Positions 36,927-45,617 of a stretch of 64,000 nucleotides of DNA are shown piece by piece; position 1 is the first letter of the stretch, and each line of letters starts with the position of its first letter. Made by a program: the position numbers and the translations under genes. Under the pieces are notes generated by a model. That model was not told where the DNA came from, ran no database searches, and saw nothing but the letters and a program-made list of their open reading frames with translations. Where the stretch lies: contig NZ_CP048810.1 in the NCBI RefSeq assembly GCF_013347965.1, forward strand, positions 6,571,501 through 6,635,500. Direction: 5' to 3'. Origin of the DNA: Pseudomonas bijieensis. Its GTDB lineage: Bacteria > Pseudomonadota > Gammaproteobacteria > Pseudomonadales > Pseudomonadaceae.

Positions 36927-38000
36927 AAACCCTCGACAAGACCCCGAGTGGCCTGCGCGGCCCAGGTATTTTCCTGGCGCAATTCATGGCCGCCGAAGCC
37001 CCGTTCGACACCCTGGCCAACATCGCCCAATGGGCGGCGTCGCAAGGCTACAAGGCCATTCAACTGCCGACGTCGGGCACGCAATACATCGACTTGGCCC
37101 GGGCCGCCGAGAGCCAGGATTATTGCGATCAGCTCAAGGCGACCTGTGCCCAGGCTGGCGTAGAGATCAGCGAGTTATCGACGCACCTGCAGGGCCAATT
37201 GGTGGCGGTGCACCCAGCTTTCGACACGCTGTTCGACGACTTCGCCCCAGCACATCTGCGCGGCCAGCCCCAGGCGCGCACCGAATGGGCGATCGAGCAA
37301 CTCAAGCTGGCCGCCCGCGCCAGCCAGCGCCTGGGCCTCAAGGCCCACGCGACGTTTTCCGGTGCGTTCCTGTGGCCGTATCTCTACCCCTGGCCGCAGC
37401 GTCCGGCGGGCCTGGTGGAACAAGGTTTCGCCGAACTGGCCCGGCGCTGGCTGCCGATTCTCGACTGTTTCGACGCGGCCGGCGTGGACCTGTGCTACGA
37501 AATCCACCCCGGCGAAGACTTGCACGACGGGGCCTCGTTCGAGCGCTTCCTCGACGCGGTCGATCATCATCCACGGGCAGCGATTCTCTACGACCCGAGC
37601 CATCTGCTGCTGCAACAGATGGACTACCTGGGCTTCATCGACCGTTACCACGAACGCATCCGCATGTTCCACGTCAAGGACGCCGAATTTCGCCCCGATG
37701 CCCGTGCCGGGGTATACGGCGGTTACCAGGGCTGGGTCGATCGCCCCGGGCGGTTCCGTTCGTTGGGCGATGGCCAGATCGATTTCAAAGCGATCTTCAG
37801 CAAGCTGACTCAATACGATTTCAGCGGTTGGGCGGTCCTGGAATGGGAGTGTTGCCTGAAGGATTCGCAGCAGGGCGCCGCAGAAGGGGGCGGCGTTCAT
37901 CCAGCGGCACATGATCAGCAAGACCGGCAAGGCGTTCGATGATTTTGCCAGTGTCACCGCGGATGAGGACTCCAACCGGCGGCTGTTGGGGTTGAGATAA
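36923..38000 (+). CDS. Sugar phosphate isomerase/epimerase family TIM barrel (apparent frameshift)
   Basis: A xylose-isomerase-like TIM barrel. Metal-binding residues are seen in CYEIHPGEDLHDG, AAILYDPSHLLLQQMD and FHVKDAEFRPD, with a final LEWECCLKD. The GTG start overlaps the previous stop (GTGA). The frame breaks at a run of 5 G (37886-37890); deleting one gives ...GAAEGAAFIQRHMISKTGKAFDDFA and a stop at 38000, total 358 residues, a normal end for the family. It is the second gene of the operon and likely acts on the oxidoreductase product. Confidence 0.88.
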
Positions 38001-38021
38001 CCGGCCCAAAGCAAAAAAACC

Positions 38022-38154
38022 TGTGGCGAGGGAGCTTGCTCCCGCTGGGCTGCGAAGCGGCCCCAAATAGGCTGGCGCGGTTTTCCAGAAACACCCTGCC
38101 AGCCGGTTTTACGACTGCTGCGCAGCCGAGCGGGAGCAAGCTCCCCTCGCCACA
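38022..38154. repeat. REP pair, family B, inside an operon
   Basis: Facing TGTGGCGAGGGAGCTTGCTC units with GCTGGGCTGCGAAGC inner arms lie between the isomerase and transporter genes of one presumed operon. It could temper expression of the transporter or protect the upstream mRNA. Confidence 0.85.
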
Positions 38155-38222
38155 AAAGCAGGCCACAAAAGCAGCGCAAGATTTTTCATTTTCACAAGAA
38201 CAACAATAAAACGGTGATGGTC

Positions 38223-39455
38223 ATGACCACGATGAACGCACGCTTGAGCGTGATGATGTTCCTGCAATTCTTTATCTGGGGTGGCTGGTTCGTCACCCTC
38301 GGCACCTTCCTCTCCAGCACCCTGGGCGCCAGCGGCGGGCAGATCGGCATGGCGTTTTCCACTCAGTCGTGGGGAGCGATTGTCGCGCCGTTCGTGATCG
38401 GCCTGATCGCCGATCGCTACTTCAACGCCGAACGGATCCTGGCGGTGTTGCACCTGCTTGGCGCGGTGTTGCTGTATCAGCTGTATTCGGCGGCGGATTT
38501 CAGCGTGTTCTACCCGTACGTGCTGGTGTACATGGTGATCTACATGCCGACGCTGGCTCTGGTCAATTCCGTGGCATTCCGGCAGATGCGCGACCCGGCG
38601 CTGGAGTTCTCCCGCATCCGGGTGTGGGGCACCATTGGCTGGATCGTCGCGGGTGTGGTGATCAGCTTCGTGTTCGCCTGGGATTCGCGCGAAGCGATCT
38701 CGGCAGGCGGCCTGCGCAATACCTTCCTGATGGCGGCCATCGCGTCCCTGGTCCTGGGGCTCTACAGCTTCACGCTGCCGGCCACGGCTCCGCTCAAGGA
38801 ACAGGCGAGCACGGGGGGCATCAAGCAATTGTTGGGGCTGGACGCGTTGGGGCTGTTGAAGGATCGCAGCTACCTGGTGTTCTTCATCGCCTCGATCCTG
38901 ATCTGCATTCCCTTGGCGTTCTATTACCAGAACGCCAACCCATTCCTGGCCGAAACCGGCATGACCAACCCGACGGCGAAGATGGCCATCGGGCAGGTAT
39001 CGGAAGTGTTGTTCATGCTGCTGTTGCCGCTGTTCATCCAGCGCTTCGGCATCAAGCTGGCGCTGTTGGTGGGTATGTTGGCGTGGGCGTTGCGCTACGT
39101 GTTGTTCGCCTACGGCAATAACGGCGACCTGGCGTTCATGCTGTTCACCGGCATTGCCCTGCACGGTATCTGCTACGACTTCTTTTTTGTCTCGGGGCAG
39201 ATCTACACCGATGCCAAGGCGCCGGAGCGTTTTCGCAGCTCGGCCCAGGGCCTGATTACCCTGGCGACCTATGGTGTGGGGATGTTGATTGGCTTCTGGG
39301 TGGCGGGGCAGGTGACCGATCGCTTTGTCGTGGCTGGCGGGCATGACTGGCAGAGCATCTGGCTGTTCCCGGCCGGGTTCGCGTTGCTGGTGCTCGTCTG
39401 TTTCCTGTTTACCTTCCGCGGCCAGCAGGCGCTCGCTACGCCGTCAAAGGCCTGA
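38223..39455 (+). CDS. MFS transporter, NupG-like nucleoside:H+ symporter family
   Basis: A 410-residue transporter with about 12 membrane segments. The blocks FLQFFIWGGWFVTLGTFL, PTLALVNSVAFRQMRDP, RVWGTIGWIVAG, LLGLDALGLLKDRS and RFRSSAQGLITLATYGVGM align with E. coli NupG/XapB. ATG 38223 is chosen because MTTMNARLSVMMFLQF is the likely start; 38217 and 38214 are alternatives and the ribosome site is weak. In this operon it more likely imports a glycoside, sugar or nucleoside for the oxidoreductase and isomerase. Confidence 0.88.
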   Translation: MTTMNARLSVMMFLQFFIWGGWFVTLGTFLSSTLGASGGQIGMAFSTQSWGAIVAPFVIGLIADRYFNAERILAVLHLLGAVLLYQLYSAADFSVFYPYVLVYMVIYMPTLALVNSVAFRQMRDPALEFSRIRVWGTIGWIVAGVVISFVFAWDSREAISAGGLRNTFLMAAIASLVLGLYSFTLPATAPLKEQASTGGIKQLLGLDALGLLKDRSYLVFFIASILICIPLAFYYQNANPFLAETGMTNPTAKMAIGQVSEVLFMLLLPLFIQRFGIKLALLVGMLAWALRYVLFAYGNNGDLAFMLFTGIALHGICYDFFFVSGQIYTDAKAPERFRSSAQGLITLATYGVGMLIGFWVAGQVTDRFVVAGGHDWQSIWLFPAGFALLVLVCFLFTFRGQQALATPSKA

Positions 39456-39473
39456 GACAGGGCTGGGCGTCAG

Positions 39474-40130
39474 TCATTTGTGGCTGACGTCCAGTCTGGT
39501 GTAGGTCACTTTCCCGCCTTCGTTGGAATAACCTTTGTTATCCAGCGTGTAGACGCCGGCCTTGAAATAGAAATCGTAGCCGTACCAGGACGAGTCCAGC
39601 TTCACCTGTTTGCCAACGTTGTTGATCAGCACCGAGAGCTTGCCTTGCTTGTCCATTTGCAGCGAGTAGGAGAAGGCTTTGTTCAGCGGTACGTTTGGCA
39701 CGGTGTAGATCGCCGGGCTCTTCTTGTCCTTGGGTTTGACCCGGTACTCCACGTCGATATTGCCGGTGCCCTTGGCGTAGCGGTACACCAGCTTCAACAA
39801 CGGCGTGGGGGCGTCTTTGGCGTGGATCTGCGCCACGACCACGCGGCCTTCGGAAGGCACCTGGTTTACGGCCAGGGTGCCCTTGAGGGTATTGATGCCG
39901 CTGTTGTAGCGCCAATTGCGCAGTTTTCCGTCTTTGCTGGTTTCCCGCAGTTCGGAGCGCGGGTATTCGCTTTTGCCGGTATGGGAGCCCGTGACCGGCG
40001 CCCAGAAGACGATCCGCTGGCCGTTATTGTCGAAATACTTGTTTTTCAGGGCCGGCATGGCTTTGGTCGCCACGACCTGCGCGGGTGTTTGCACGGGCAG
40101 GGTGATGTTCCAGACAGTCAGGTCAATCAT
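39474..40130 (-). CDS. Alginate lyase, polysaccharide lyase family 7
   Basis: A 218-residue single-domain PL7 lyase that would cleave alginate by beta-elimination. The three family signatures are present: RSELR at residues 58-62, QIH at 101-103 and YFKAGVY at 188-194, which include the catalytic Arg, Gln/His and Tyr residues. No signal peptide is evident from the ATG at 40130 (MIDLTVWNITLPV). QIH, rather than QVH, is associated with poly-G or mixed specificity. It is not next to alginate biosynthesis genes. Confidence 0.92.
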   Translation of the reverse strand: MIDLTVWNITLPVQTPAQVVATKAMPALKNKYFDNNGQRIVFWAPVTGSHTGKSEYPRSELRETSKDGKLRNWRYNSGINTLKGTLAVNQVPSEGRVVVAQIHAKDAPTPLLKLVYRYAKGTGNIDVEYRVKPKDKKSPAIYTVPNVPLNKAFSYSLQMDKQGKLSVLINNVGKQVKLDSSWYGYDFYFKAGVYTLDNKGYSNEGGKVTYTRLDVSHK

Positions 40131-40377
40131 GATCAAATGCTCCAACAGAACCGGCCATTACTCATCAGCCGGAATGGGCAAGATTACCTTCTGTGGCACA
40201 GTGTCCATGTTATCGACGAGGGCCCGTTTGGCTGCAGGGGCAACTGACGAATGGCTCTGCGCTGAGCCTCCCAGGTAGTTCTGCTAATTGCGCGGGATAA
40301 TGTCAATTTGATGCTGATCGGTTAGAGTACGCGCCGCCCGAGAGACGGATCCCGGGCGTTTTCTCATGGAGTATTCA

Positions 40378-40713
40378 ATGAACCACATCAGTAAAGTTGT
40401 CGCCTGCGCACTGTTCGGCCTGGCCCTGGCGGGTTGCACCGGCACCCCGATGAAGACCCAGCAATACGATGCCAGCCAATACACCGTTGTCGGCCACAGT
40501 GAAGCCAAGGCCACGGGCCTGCTGCTGTTCGGCGTGATCCCGATCCAGCAGAACAACCGTTTCGTGCGCGCCCAGACCGCAGCGATCAAGGCCAAGGGCG
40601 GCGATGCCATGATCAACACTCAAGTCCAGGAAAACTGGTTCTGGGCCTGGGTCCTGACCGGCTACACCACCTCGGTGTCCGGTGATGTGGTCAAGCTGAA
40701 AAGCGTTCAGTAA
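40378..40713 (+). CDS. Small putative lipoprotein
   Basis: A 111-residue protein with a lipoprotein signal, MNHISKVVACALFGLALAGC, in which Cys-20 would be lipidated. The mature part, YTVVGHSEAKATGLLLFGVIPIQQNNRF and the WFWAWVLTGYTTSVSGDVVKL end, resembles small TRL/YbfP-type lipoproteins. ATG 40378 follows ATGGAG at a good distance. Function unknown. A perfect palindrome (family B) follows as the shared terminator with lldP. Confidence 0.75.
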   Translation: MNHISKVVACALFGLALAGCTGTPMKTQQYDASQYTVVGHSEAKATGLLLFGVIPIQQNNRFVRAQTAAIKAKGGDAMINTQVQENWFWAWVLTGYTTSVSGDVVKLKSVQ

Positions 40714-40759
40714 CACCCCGCTTGAAAGTAGGTGAGCGCCGGTTGTAAAGGCGCTTACC

Positions 40760-40789
40760 TGTGGCGAGGGGATAAATCCCCTCGCCACA
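40760..40789. terminator. Perfect family B REP palindrome acting as bidirectional terminator
   Basis: TGTGGCGAGGGGA / TCCCCTCGCCACA form a perfect 13-bp stem around a TAAA loop between the convergent lipoprotein and lldP genes. It is a minimal family B REP. Confidence 0.7.
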
Positions 40790-40816
40790 ACAGCCCCGAT
40801 CATGCTTGATCCTCGA

Positions 40817-42581
40817 CTACTGTCCTCCCACCACCATATGCGTGAACGGCGCCACATACGCCTGCAACGTCACCAGCCCGCCCACCAGAATCGCCAGCAC
40901 CACCGAGTGGAAAAACACGTAGCGCAGGATTTCCCCTTCATGGCCGTACCAACGGGTAGCGGTGGAGGCGACCACGATCGACTGGGCATCGACCATCTTG
41001 CCCATGACCCCGCCGGAACTGTTGGCCGCGGCCATCAGCACCGGGCTGATGCCCAACTGCTCGGATGTGACCCGTTGCAAGCCGCCAAACAACACGTTGG
41101 ACGCGGTGTCCGAGCCGGTCAGCGCGACGCCGAGCCAGCCCAGCAAGGTGCCGAACATGGGGTAGAAAATGCCCGTGGCGGCGAAGGCCAGGCCCATGGT
41201 CGCGTCCAGGCCCGAATACCGCGTGAGGAACCCCAGGGCCAACATTGCCACGATGGTGATCAGCGAGTAGCGCACCACCCAGAGCGTTCGCAAGTAGTGG
41301 TGCAGCAGTTGCGGGATGGAGTAGCCCATCAGCAAGCCACCGAGAATCGCCGCCAGGAAGATACCGCTGCCGGTGGCGGTGAACCAGTTGAACTTGTAGA
41401 CCGCTTCCTCGGTTTTAGGCTGGGGCACCACCGGCGGGACTTTTTCGATCTGCTGGTGGATGGTGCCGAAGGTCACCAGGGGCGAGAAGATCGGATTGGC
41501 CTCGCGCATCGGCTTGCCTTGGGGGTCGAGCTTGGCTGATTGGGTCTGCGGGTCCAGTGCCGGGCGGGTATCGAACAGGTTCTTGAAACCCTGGGTGCCC
41601 CAGGCGAACACGAATACCGTGAGGATGATCCACGGCATCCAGGCCCGGAGCACGGCGGGGCGGGTGTCGCTGGAAAATGCGGCGCTGGCGGTGGGTTGTT
41701 CATCCTCGCTGGCGTCGATCTTCGAGTTGTCGACTCGCCCGGACAGCGCGGCGGAGGTGTGCACCGTGGCTGGTTTCCAGACCTTGAGGAAGCCGGTGAG
41801 GCAAGCCATGGAAATCAGCGCAGCGATGACGTCCACCAGCATCGGCCCGTGGTAGTTCGACACTAGGAATTGCGGGATGGCGAAGCTGACGCCGGCCACC
41901 AGGATCGCCGGCCAGACCTCCAGCATCTTGCGCCATCCGGCGAAGGCCCAGATCAACCAGAACGGCACCAGCACGGAGAAAAACGGCAACTGCCGACCGA
42001 CCATCATCGACAGCTCCATTTCATCCAACCCGGTGACCTTGGCCAGGGTGATGATTGGCGTGCCCAGGGCACCGAAGGCCACGGGCGCGGTGTTGGCGAT
42101 CAGTGCCAGGCCTGAGGCGGCCAGGGGCGAAAAGCCCAGCCCGATGAGGATCGCCCCGGTCACCGCCACCGGCGTCCCGAAGCCCGCCGCACCCTCGAAG
42201 AACGCACCAAAGCAAAAGGCGATCAGCAGCAATTGCAGGCGTCGGTCGTCGGTAATGCGTGCGAGGGAATCCTGCAGGACCTTGAATGAGCCGTTCTCGG
42301 TGGTCAGGCGGTGCAGGAAAATGATGTTGAGGACAATCCAGCCAATGGGCAGCAGCCCGTTGGCCGCGCCATAAAGTGCCGCAGACCCGGCCATGCCGAC
42401 GGGCATGCCGAAGGCGAAGATCGCGATCAGCAAGGCCGAGGCCAGGGCCAGCAACGCCGCCAGGTGCGCCTTGACATGAAAGAACGCCAGGGGAGGCCAG
42501 CATCACCACCACCGGAACCGCCGCCAGGAGCGTGGACAGCACCGCATTACCGAAGGGATCGTAGACTTGTTGCCAGACCAT
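40817..42581 (-). CDS. lldP: L-lactate permease (apparent N-terminal frameshift)
   Basis: LctP-family proton-coupled lactate transporter with about 12-14 membrane segments. From ATG 42581 the protein reads MVWQQVYDPFGNAVLSTLLA...VVVMLAS, then the frame breaks at a run of 4 G (42490-42493). Removing one base continues LAFFHVKAHLAALLALASALLIAIFAFGMP and gives 587 residues. GAAGFGTPVAVTGAIL, NTAPVAFGALGTPIITLA and ANSSGGVMGKMVDAQSI are family hallmarks. No lldD or dld dehydrogenase gene is next to it. Confidence 0.92.
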
Positions 42582-42680
42582 GTTCCACCTCTGCTTTTTA
42601 TTGTTGGAAGTGCAGGCCCCAGGGGGGATTGGCAGAGAAGTATAGGCGGGGATTGGGGGAGGGGACTGCCAGGCAACCCC

Positions 42681-42813
42681 TGTGGCGAGGGGATTTATCC
42701 CCGCTGGACGCGCAGCAGTCCCAATGTCTGTCAACTCGGTGTGTCAGGTTGATCCCTACCTGCCTTTTTGGGGCTGCTGCGCAGCCCAGCGGGGATAAAT
42801 CCCCCTCGCCACA
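42681..42813. repeat. REP pair, family B
   Basis: Facing TGTGGCGAGGGGATTTATCC units with inner arms near CGCAGCAG and GGCTGCTGCGCAGCC lie between lldP and the DUF6124 gene. Confidence 0.9.
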
Positions 42814-42829
42814 AAGTTGATGCGCCCGG

Positions 42830-43162
42830 CTAGCGTGCTTCGACGTTGTCCAGCGCGCGGTTCGCTAGCAGTCCGCTCAGTTCAATCAATTGCTGGATGC
42901 CCAGGGCGATGTGGCGCCTGGGACCTTCCAGGTCGAAGGCCAGGTCACTGACCATGGCGTTGGCCGAGGCCAGGTTTTCGCTGAGGTTGGCGAGCAGGGT
43001 TTCGGTGTCGACGCCGTTGGCGACGGTGAACAGTTGGTCTGGATTGGCCTCGGGTTTGCTGGGTTTGGGCTTGAGGTAGTGGTCGAGGATGCGGTCGGCG
43101 GCTTTGTCGAACGCTTTTGAGTGGGGATCGGTGTCTGGTGGGTTGGGTGTTGGTTTGAACAT
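42830..43162 (-). CDS. DUF6124-family protein
   Basis: A 110-residue protein, MFKPTPNPPDTDPHSKAFDKAADRIL..., with a proline-rich N-terminus, a central LFTVANGVDTETLLANLSENLASANAMVSDLAFDLEG and a helical end. It matches the Pseudomonas-specific DUF6124 proteins as I know them. Function unknown. It is preceded on its own strand by a 270-nt structured, repeat-bearing leader, a feature I associate with several genes of this and related families. Confidence 0.8.
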   Translation of the reverse strand: MFKPTPNPPDTDPHSKAFDKAADRILDHYLKPKPSKPEANPDQLFTVANGVDTETLLANLSENLASANAMVSDLAFDLEGPRRHIALGIQQLIELSGLLANRALDNVEAR

Positions 43163-43430
43163 AGATGAAACTCCAGATAAGAAATAGGAGCCATCACTCT
43201 CGCTACCAAACGAAGGGTGGCGGCCATACGAAGGTTGGTAGACCGGTTACCTGGCAACCCGGCGCGTCCGAGAACGCCCTGCGCATGACCACCATAAAAC
43301 AGAGGACGTAGAAGTCCCTTGCATCAGGATGTATGTGCGCCAGGAAAACCGGGCTACCAAACCCGATCGCTGATTCGTCAGCGACCCGGAAACGATAGAG
43401 CCCACCCCCCTAGACGCACAAGCCGGCGGA
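43163..43430 (-). promoter_or_regulatory. Long structured leader upstream of the DUF6124 gene
   Basis: No gene fits these 270 bp, but several inverted repeats do. CGCTGA-TTCG-TCAGCG (43368-43383) is nested in CCGGG/CCCGG (43349-43353 with 43385-43389). CTACCAA/TTGGTAG pair at 43203-43209 and 43235-43241. GGAC/GTCC pair at 43304-43317. GCTACCAAAC is repeated directly at 43202 and 43353. The structure is on the strand of the DUF6124 gene and ends at its start codon, so a leader RNA or riboregulator is plausible. Confidence 0.55.
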
Positions 43431-43545
43431 TTCTGGCGCAGTTGTAGGGAATGGCGCAAGACAACGTAGCCCGAACCCGAACGATCCTACATCGGGATAA
43501 ACAAGGTCCCCTGCTGGACTGGGAGCCTGGGTTAACAAAACACCC

Positions 43546-43659
43546 GTGGCGAGGGAGCTTGCTCCCGCTGGGTGGCGAAGCCGCCCCAAAAAAATCTGCG
43601 TTGAAACAAAAAACCGGGGCCTGCTGCGCAGTCCAGCGGGAGCAAGCTCCCTCGCCACA
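43546..43659. repeat. REP pair, family B
   Basis: Facing GTGGCGAGGGAGCTTGCTCC and GGGAGCAAGCTCCCTCGCCA units flank about 50 bp of A-rich DNA between the DUF6124 leader and the RidA gene. Confidence 0.85.
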
Positions 43660-43697
43660 AAAAGCGCTTACTCAGGCCAACAGAGCAATGTGCCTGT

Positions 43698-44078
43698 TCA
43701 GCCCTTCGCCGCCATCGCCGTCACTTCCACTTTCATCCCCTCGACCGCCAGCGCGGCCACGCCCACCGCTGCACGAACCGGCCAAGGCTTGGCGAAGAAG
43801 CGTTTGTAAACCTCGTTGAAAGCGGCGCGATCCGCCATGTCGGTCAGATAGATGGTCAGGTGCAGGACTCGGTCCATGGAACTGCCGGCGCGCTCCAGGG
43901 CGGTCTTGAGGGCCTGCAGTGTGCATTCGCTCTGCAGCGCGATATCGCCCAGTTCCAGGCTGCCATCGGCGTGGGTGGGGATTTGCGTGGAAACCAGCAG
44001 GCCGCCGAAGCCGGCGACGTCGGAGGAAATGGAATCCGCATCCGGATCTGGAACGAACGTGATGTCTGGGTTGCTCAT
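43698..44078 (-). CDS. RidA family protein
   Basis: A 126-residue YjgF/YER057c/UK114-type protein. RidA proteins hydrolyse reactive enamine and imine intermediates. The typical VSTQIPTHADGSLELGDIALQSECTLQALKTALERAG and VLHLTIYLTDM segments are present, but the conserved Arg of true RidA near the C-terminus (usually in PARxxV) appears as PVRAAVGVAALAVEGMKVEV, so an Arg is kept. The start MSNPDITFVPD at 44078 gives the family length. Confidence 0.87.
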   Translation of the reverse strand: MSNPDITFVPDPDADSISSDVAGFGGLLVSTQIPTHADGSLELGDIALQSECTLQALKTALERAGSSMDRVLHLTIYLTDMADRAAFNEVYKRFFAKPWPVRAAVGVAALAVEGMKVEVTAMAAKG

Positions 44079-44186
44079 GCAAAGCCTCATGCTGGAAAAG
44101 AAAAAGGAGCGCCGCAGTTTACCGTCCATTGTTGCGCCGTTCCTGCATTCCTTTATCCGTGCGCTTGCCGCCCGCTGTTCCCAGCA

Positions 44187-44867
44187 TTAAAGCCTCTGGG
44201 CCGGACGTTGGGCTGTCACTGCCGGTTCAAGGGGTGGTTGCGCGCCGTTCAGGCGTGCGGCCAGTCGCTGTGCCTGCTCCCATCCCAGCTCGGGCGCCAG
44301 CCAGTCGAGTGCATCTTCGGCACTGAAAGCCAGTACCCGCTGCTGTTGACTGGCGATGTCGCCATACGTCACCAGGGCCAGGCCGTCACAGCCAAACGGG
44401 GTCTCGCTGGCCTGGGCCAGGGCGGCCAGGAAGATCGGGGTCGATTGCCGGTCGGTCGTGTAGGTGAGCTGTTGCGCCTGAGAGGGTGAGGCGGGGGGCT
44501 GCGACTCATACCAGCCCTCCACGGCGACCAGTACGCGGCCTTCGTGCTTGATGGGATCGAAGACTTTGGAACGCATGACCAGATGCAAGGGCAGATGCGT
44601 GAGCGGCGGCATCGTTCCCACCGACCAGATCGGCGACCAGCCCCAGCGAACCTTGATGCACTCCAAGTGCCCACCGCGCCGGCGAATGGCGCTGACCTGC
44701 ATGCCTGGCTTGATCAGGGCATGCCGCTCCTGAGGCTTGGGCGGCGTTGTCACGCACAGCTCCAAGGGCGTCACGAGGGTAGCGAAACGGTTGCCGGGCG
44801 TATCTCGCTGGGCGAAATACGCCAGGGAGTCTTTTGAAGAAACGTGTTGAACAAGACCGTCACACAT
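44187..44867 (-). CDS. Divergent SRAP (HMCES/YedK-like) protein
   Basis: SRAP proteins bind abasic sites in single-stranded DNA through Cys-2. This 226-residue protein begins MCDG rather than MCGR and keeps Cys-2, the RWGWSPIWS block, and the glutamate in VAVEGWYES (residue 121). The usual INARxE block is replaced by LVMRSKVFD, and the IHxRMP histidine block by ASQQQRVLAF. So two of the four active-site residues known in YedK appear missing. It may bind DNA without forming or releasing the crosslink normally. Confidence 0.8.
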   Translation of the reverse strand: MCDGLVQHVSSKDSLAYFAQRDTPGNRFATLVTPLELCVTTPPKPQERHALIKPGMQVSAIRRRGGHLECIKVRWGWSPIWSVGTMPPLTHLPLHLVMRSKVFDPIKHEGRVLVAVEGWYESQPPASPSQAQQLTYTTDRQSTPIFLAALAQASETPFGCDGLALVTYGDIASQQQRVLAFSAEDALDWLAPELGWEQAQRLAARLNGAQPPLEPAVTAQRPAQRL

Positions 44868-45050
44868 AACGAAAACTCCCGGCAGTGAAACGCAAAGAAG
44901 CCTTGATCTACCCGCTGTTCAAGGCATGACGTCGAAGCGCATCAGGTGGCTTTCAGCGGTGTCATGTAGGTCCGAACCGTGGCGAAACGCTTGGTTCGAA
45001 AATCCTCGCGGCGGGGAGACGAGCGGGCCATTGGGGTGAATGCACGACCG

Positions 45051-45617
45051 CCATCGCGAGCGGGCTCGCTCCCACAATGGATTTGTGGTGGGGCGGGATT
45101 TTCAGCTACACAGCCGAACTCTTGTGGGAGCGAGCCTGCTCGCGATAGCGGAGTGTCAGCTTGCGCAGAGGTTGGCTGTGCCGACGCCATCGCGAGCGGG
45201 CTCGCTCCCACAATGGATTGTGGTGGGGCGGGATTTTCAGCTACACAGCCGAACCCTTGTGGGAGCGAGCCTGCTCGCGATAGCGGAGTGTCAGCTTGCG
45301 CAGAGGTTGGCTGTGCCGACGCCATCGCGAGCGGGCTCGCTCCCACAATGGATTGTGGTGGGGCGGGATTTTCAGCTACACAGCCGAACTCTTGTGGGAG
45401 CGAGCCTGCTCGCGATAGCGGAGTGTCAGCTTGCGCAGAGGTTGGCTGTGCCGACGCCATCGCGAGCGGGCTCGCTCCCACAATGGATTTGTGGCGGTGC
45501 GGGATTTTCAACTACACCGCCGAACCCTTGTGGGAGCGAGCCTGCTCGCGATAGCGGTGTATCAGCTTGCGGGGCGGTTGGCCGTGCCGACGTCCTCGCG
45601 GACAGACTCGCTCCCAT
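45051..45617. repeat. Tandem array of four REP-pair units (period 135-136 bp)
   Basis: The motif CCATCGCGAGCGGGCTCGCT starts at 45051, 45187, 45322 and 45457. Each unit holds a family A pair in back-to-back order plus two spacers (ATGGATTGTGGTGGGGCGGG and AGTGTCAGCTTGCGCAGAGG parts) that are nearly identical among units. The last unit diverges and fades at about 45617, inside the end of the LysR gene. It is a BIME-like amplified REPIN. Confidence 0.95.

Noticed and set aside
43247..43459. 70-codon frame within the DUF6124 leader
   Set aside because: It has no ribosome site, and the inverted repeats better explain the sequence; still, similar spurious frames may be annotated in other genomes.
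45051..45617. CRISPR array
   Set aside because: The spacers are near-identical, the unit is 135 bp with two inverted palindromes, and no cas gene is present.
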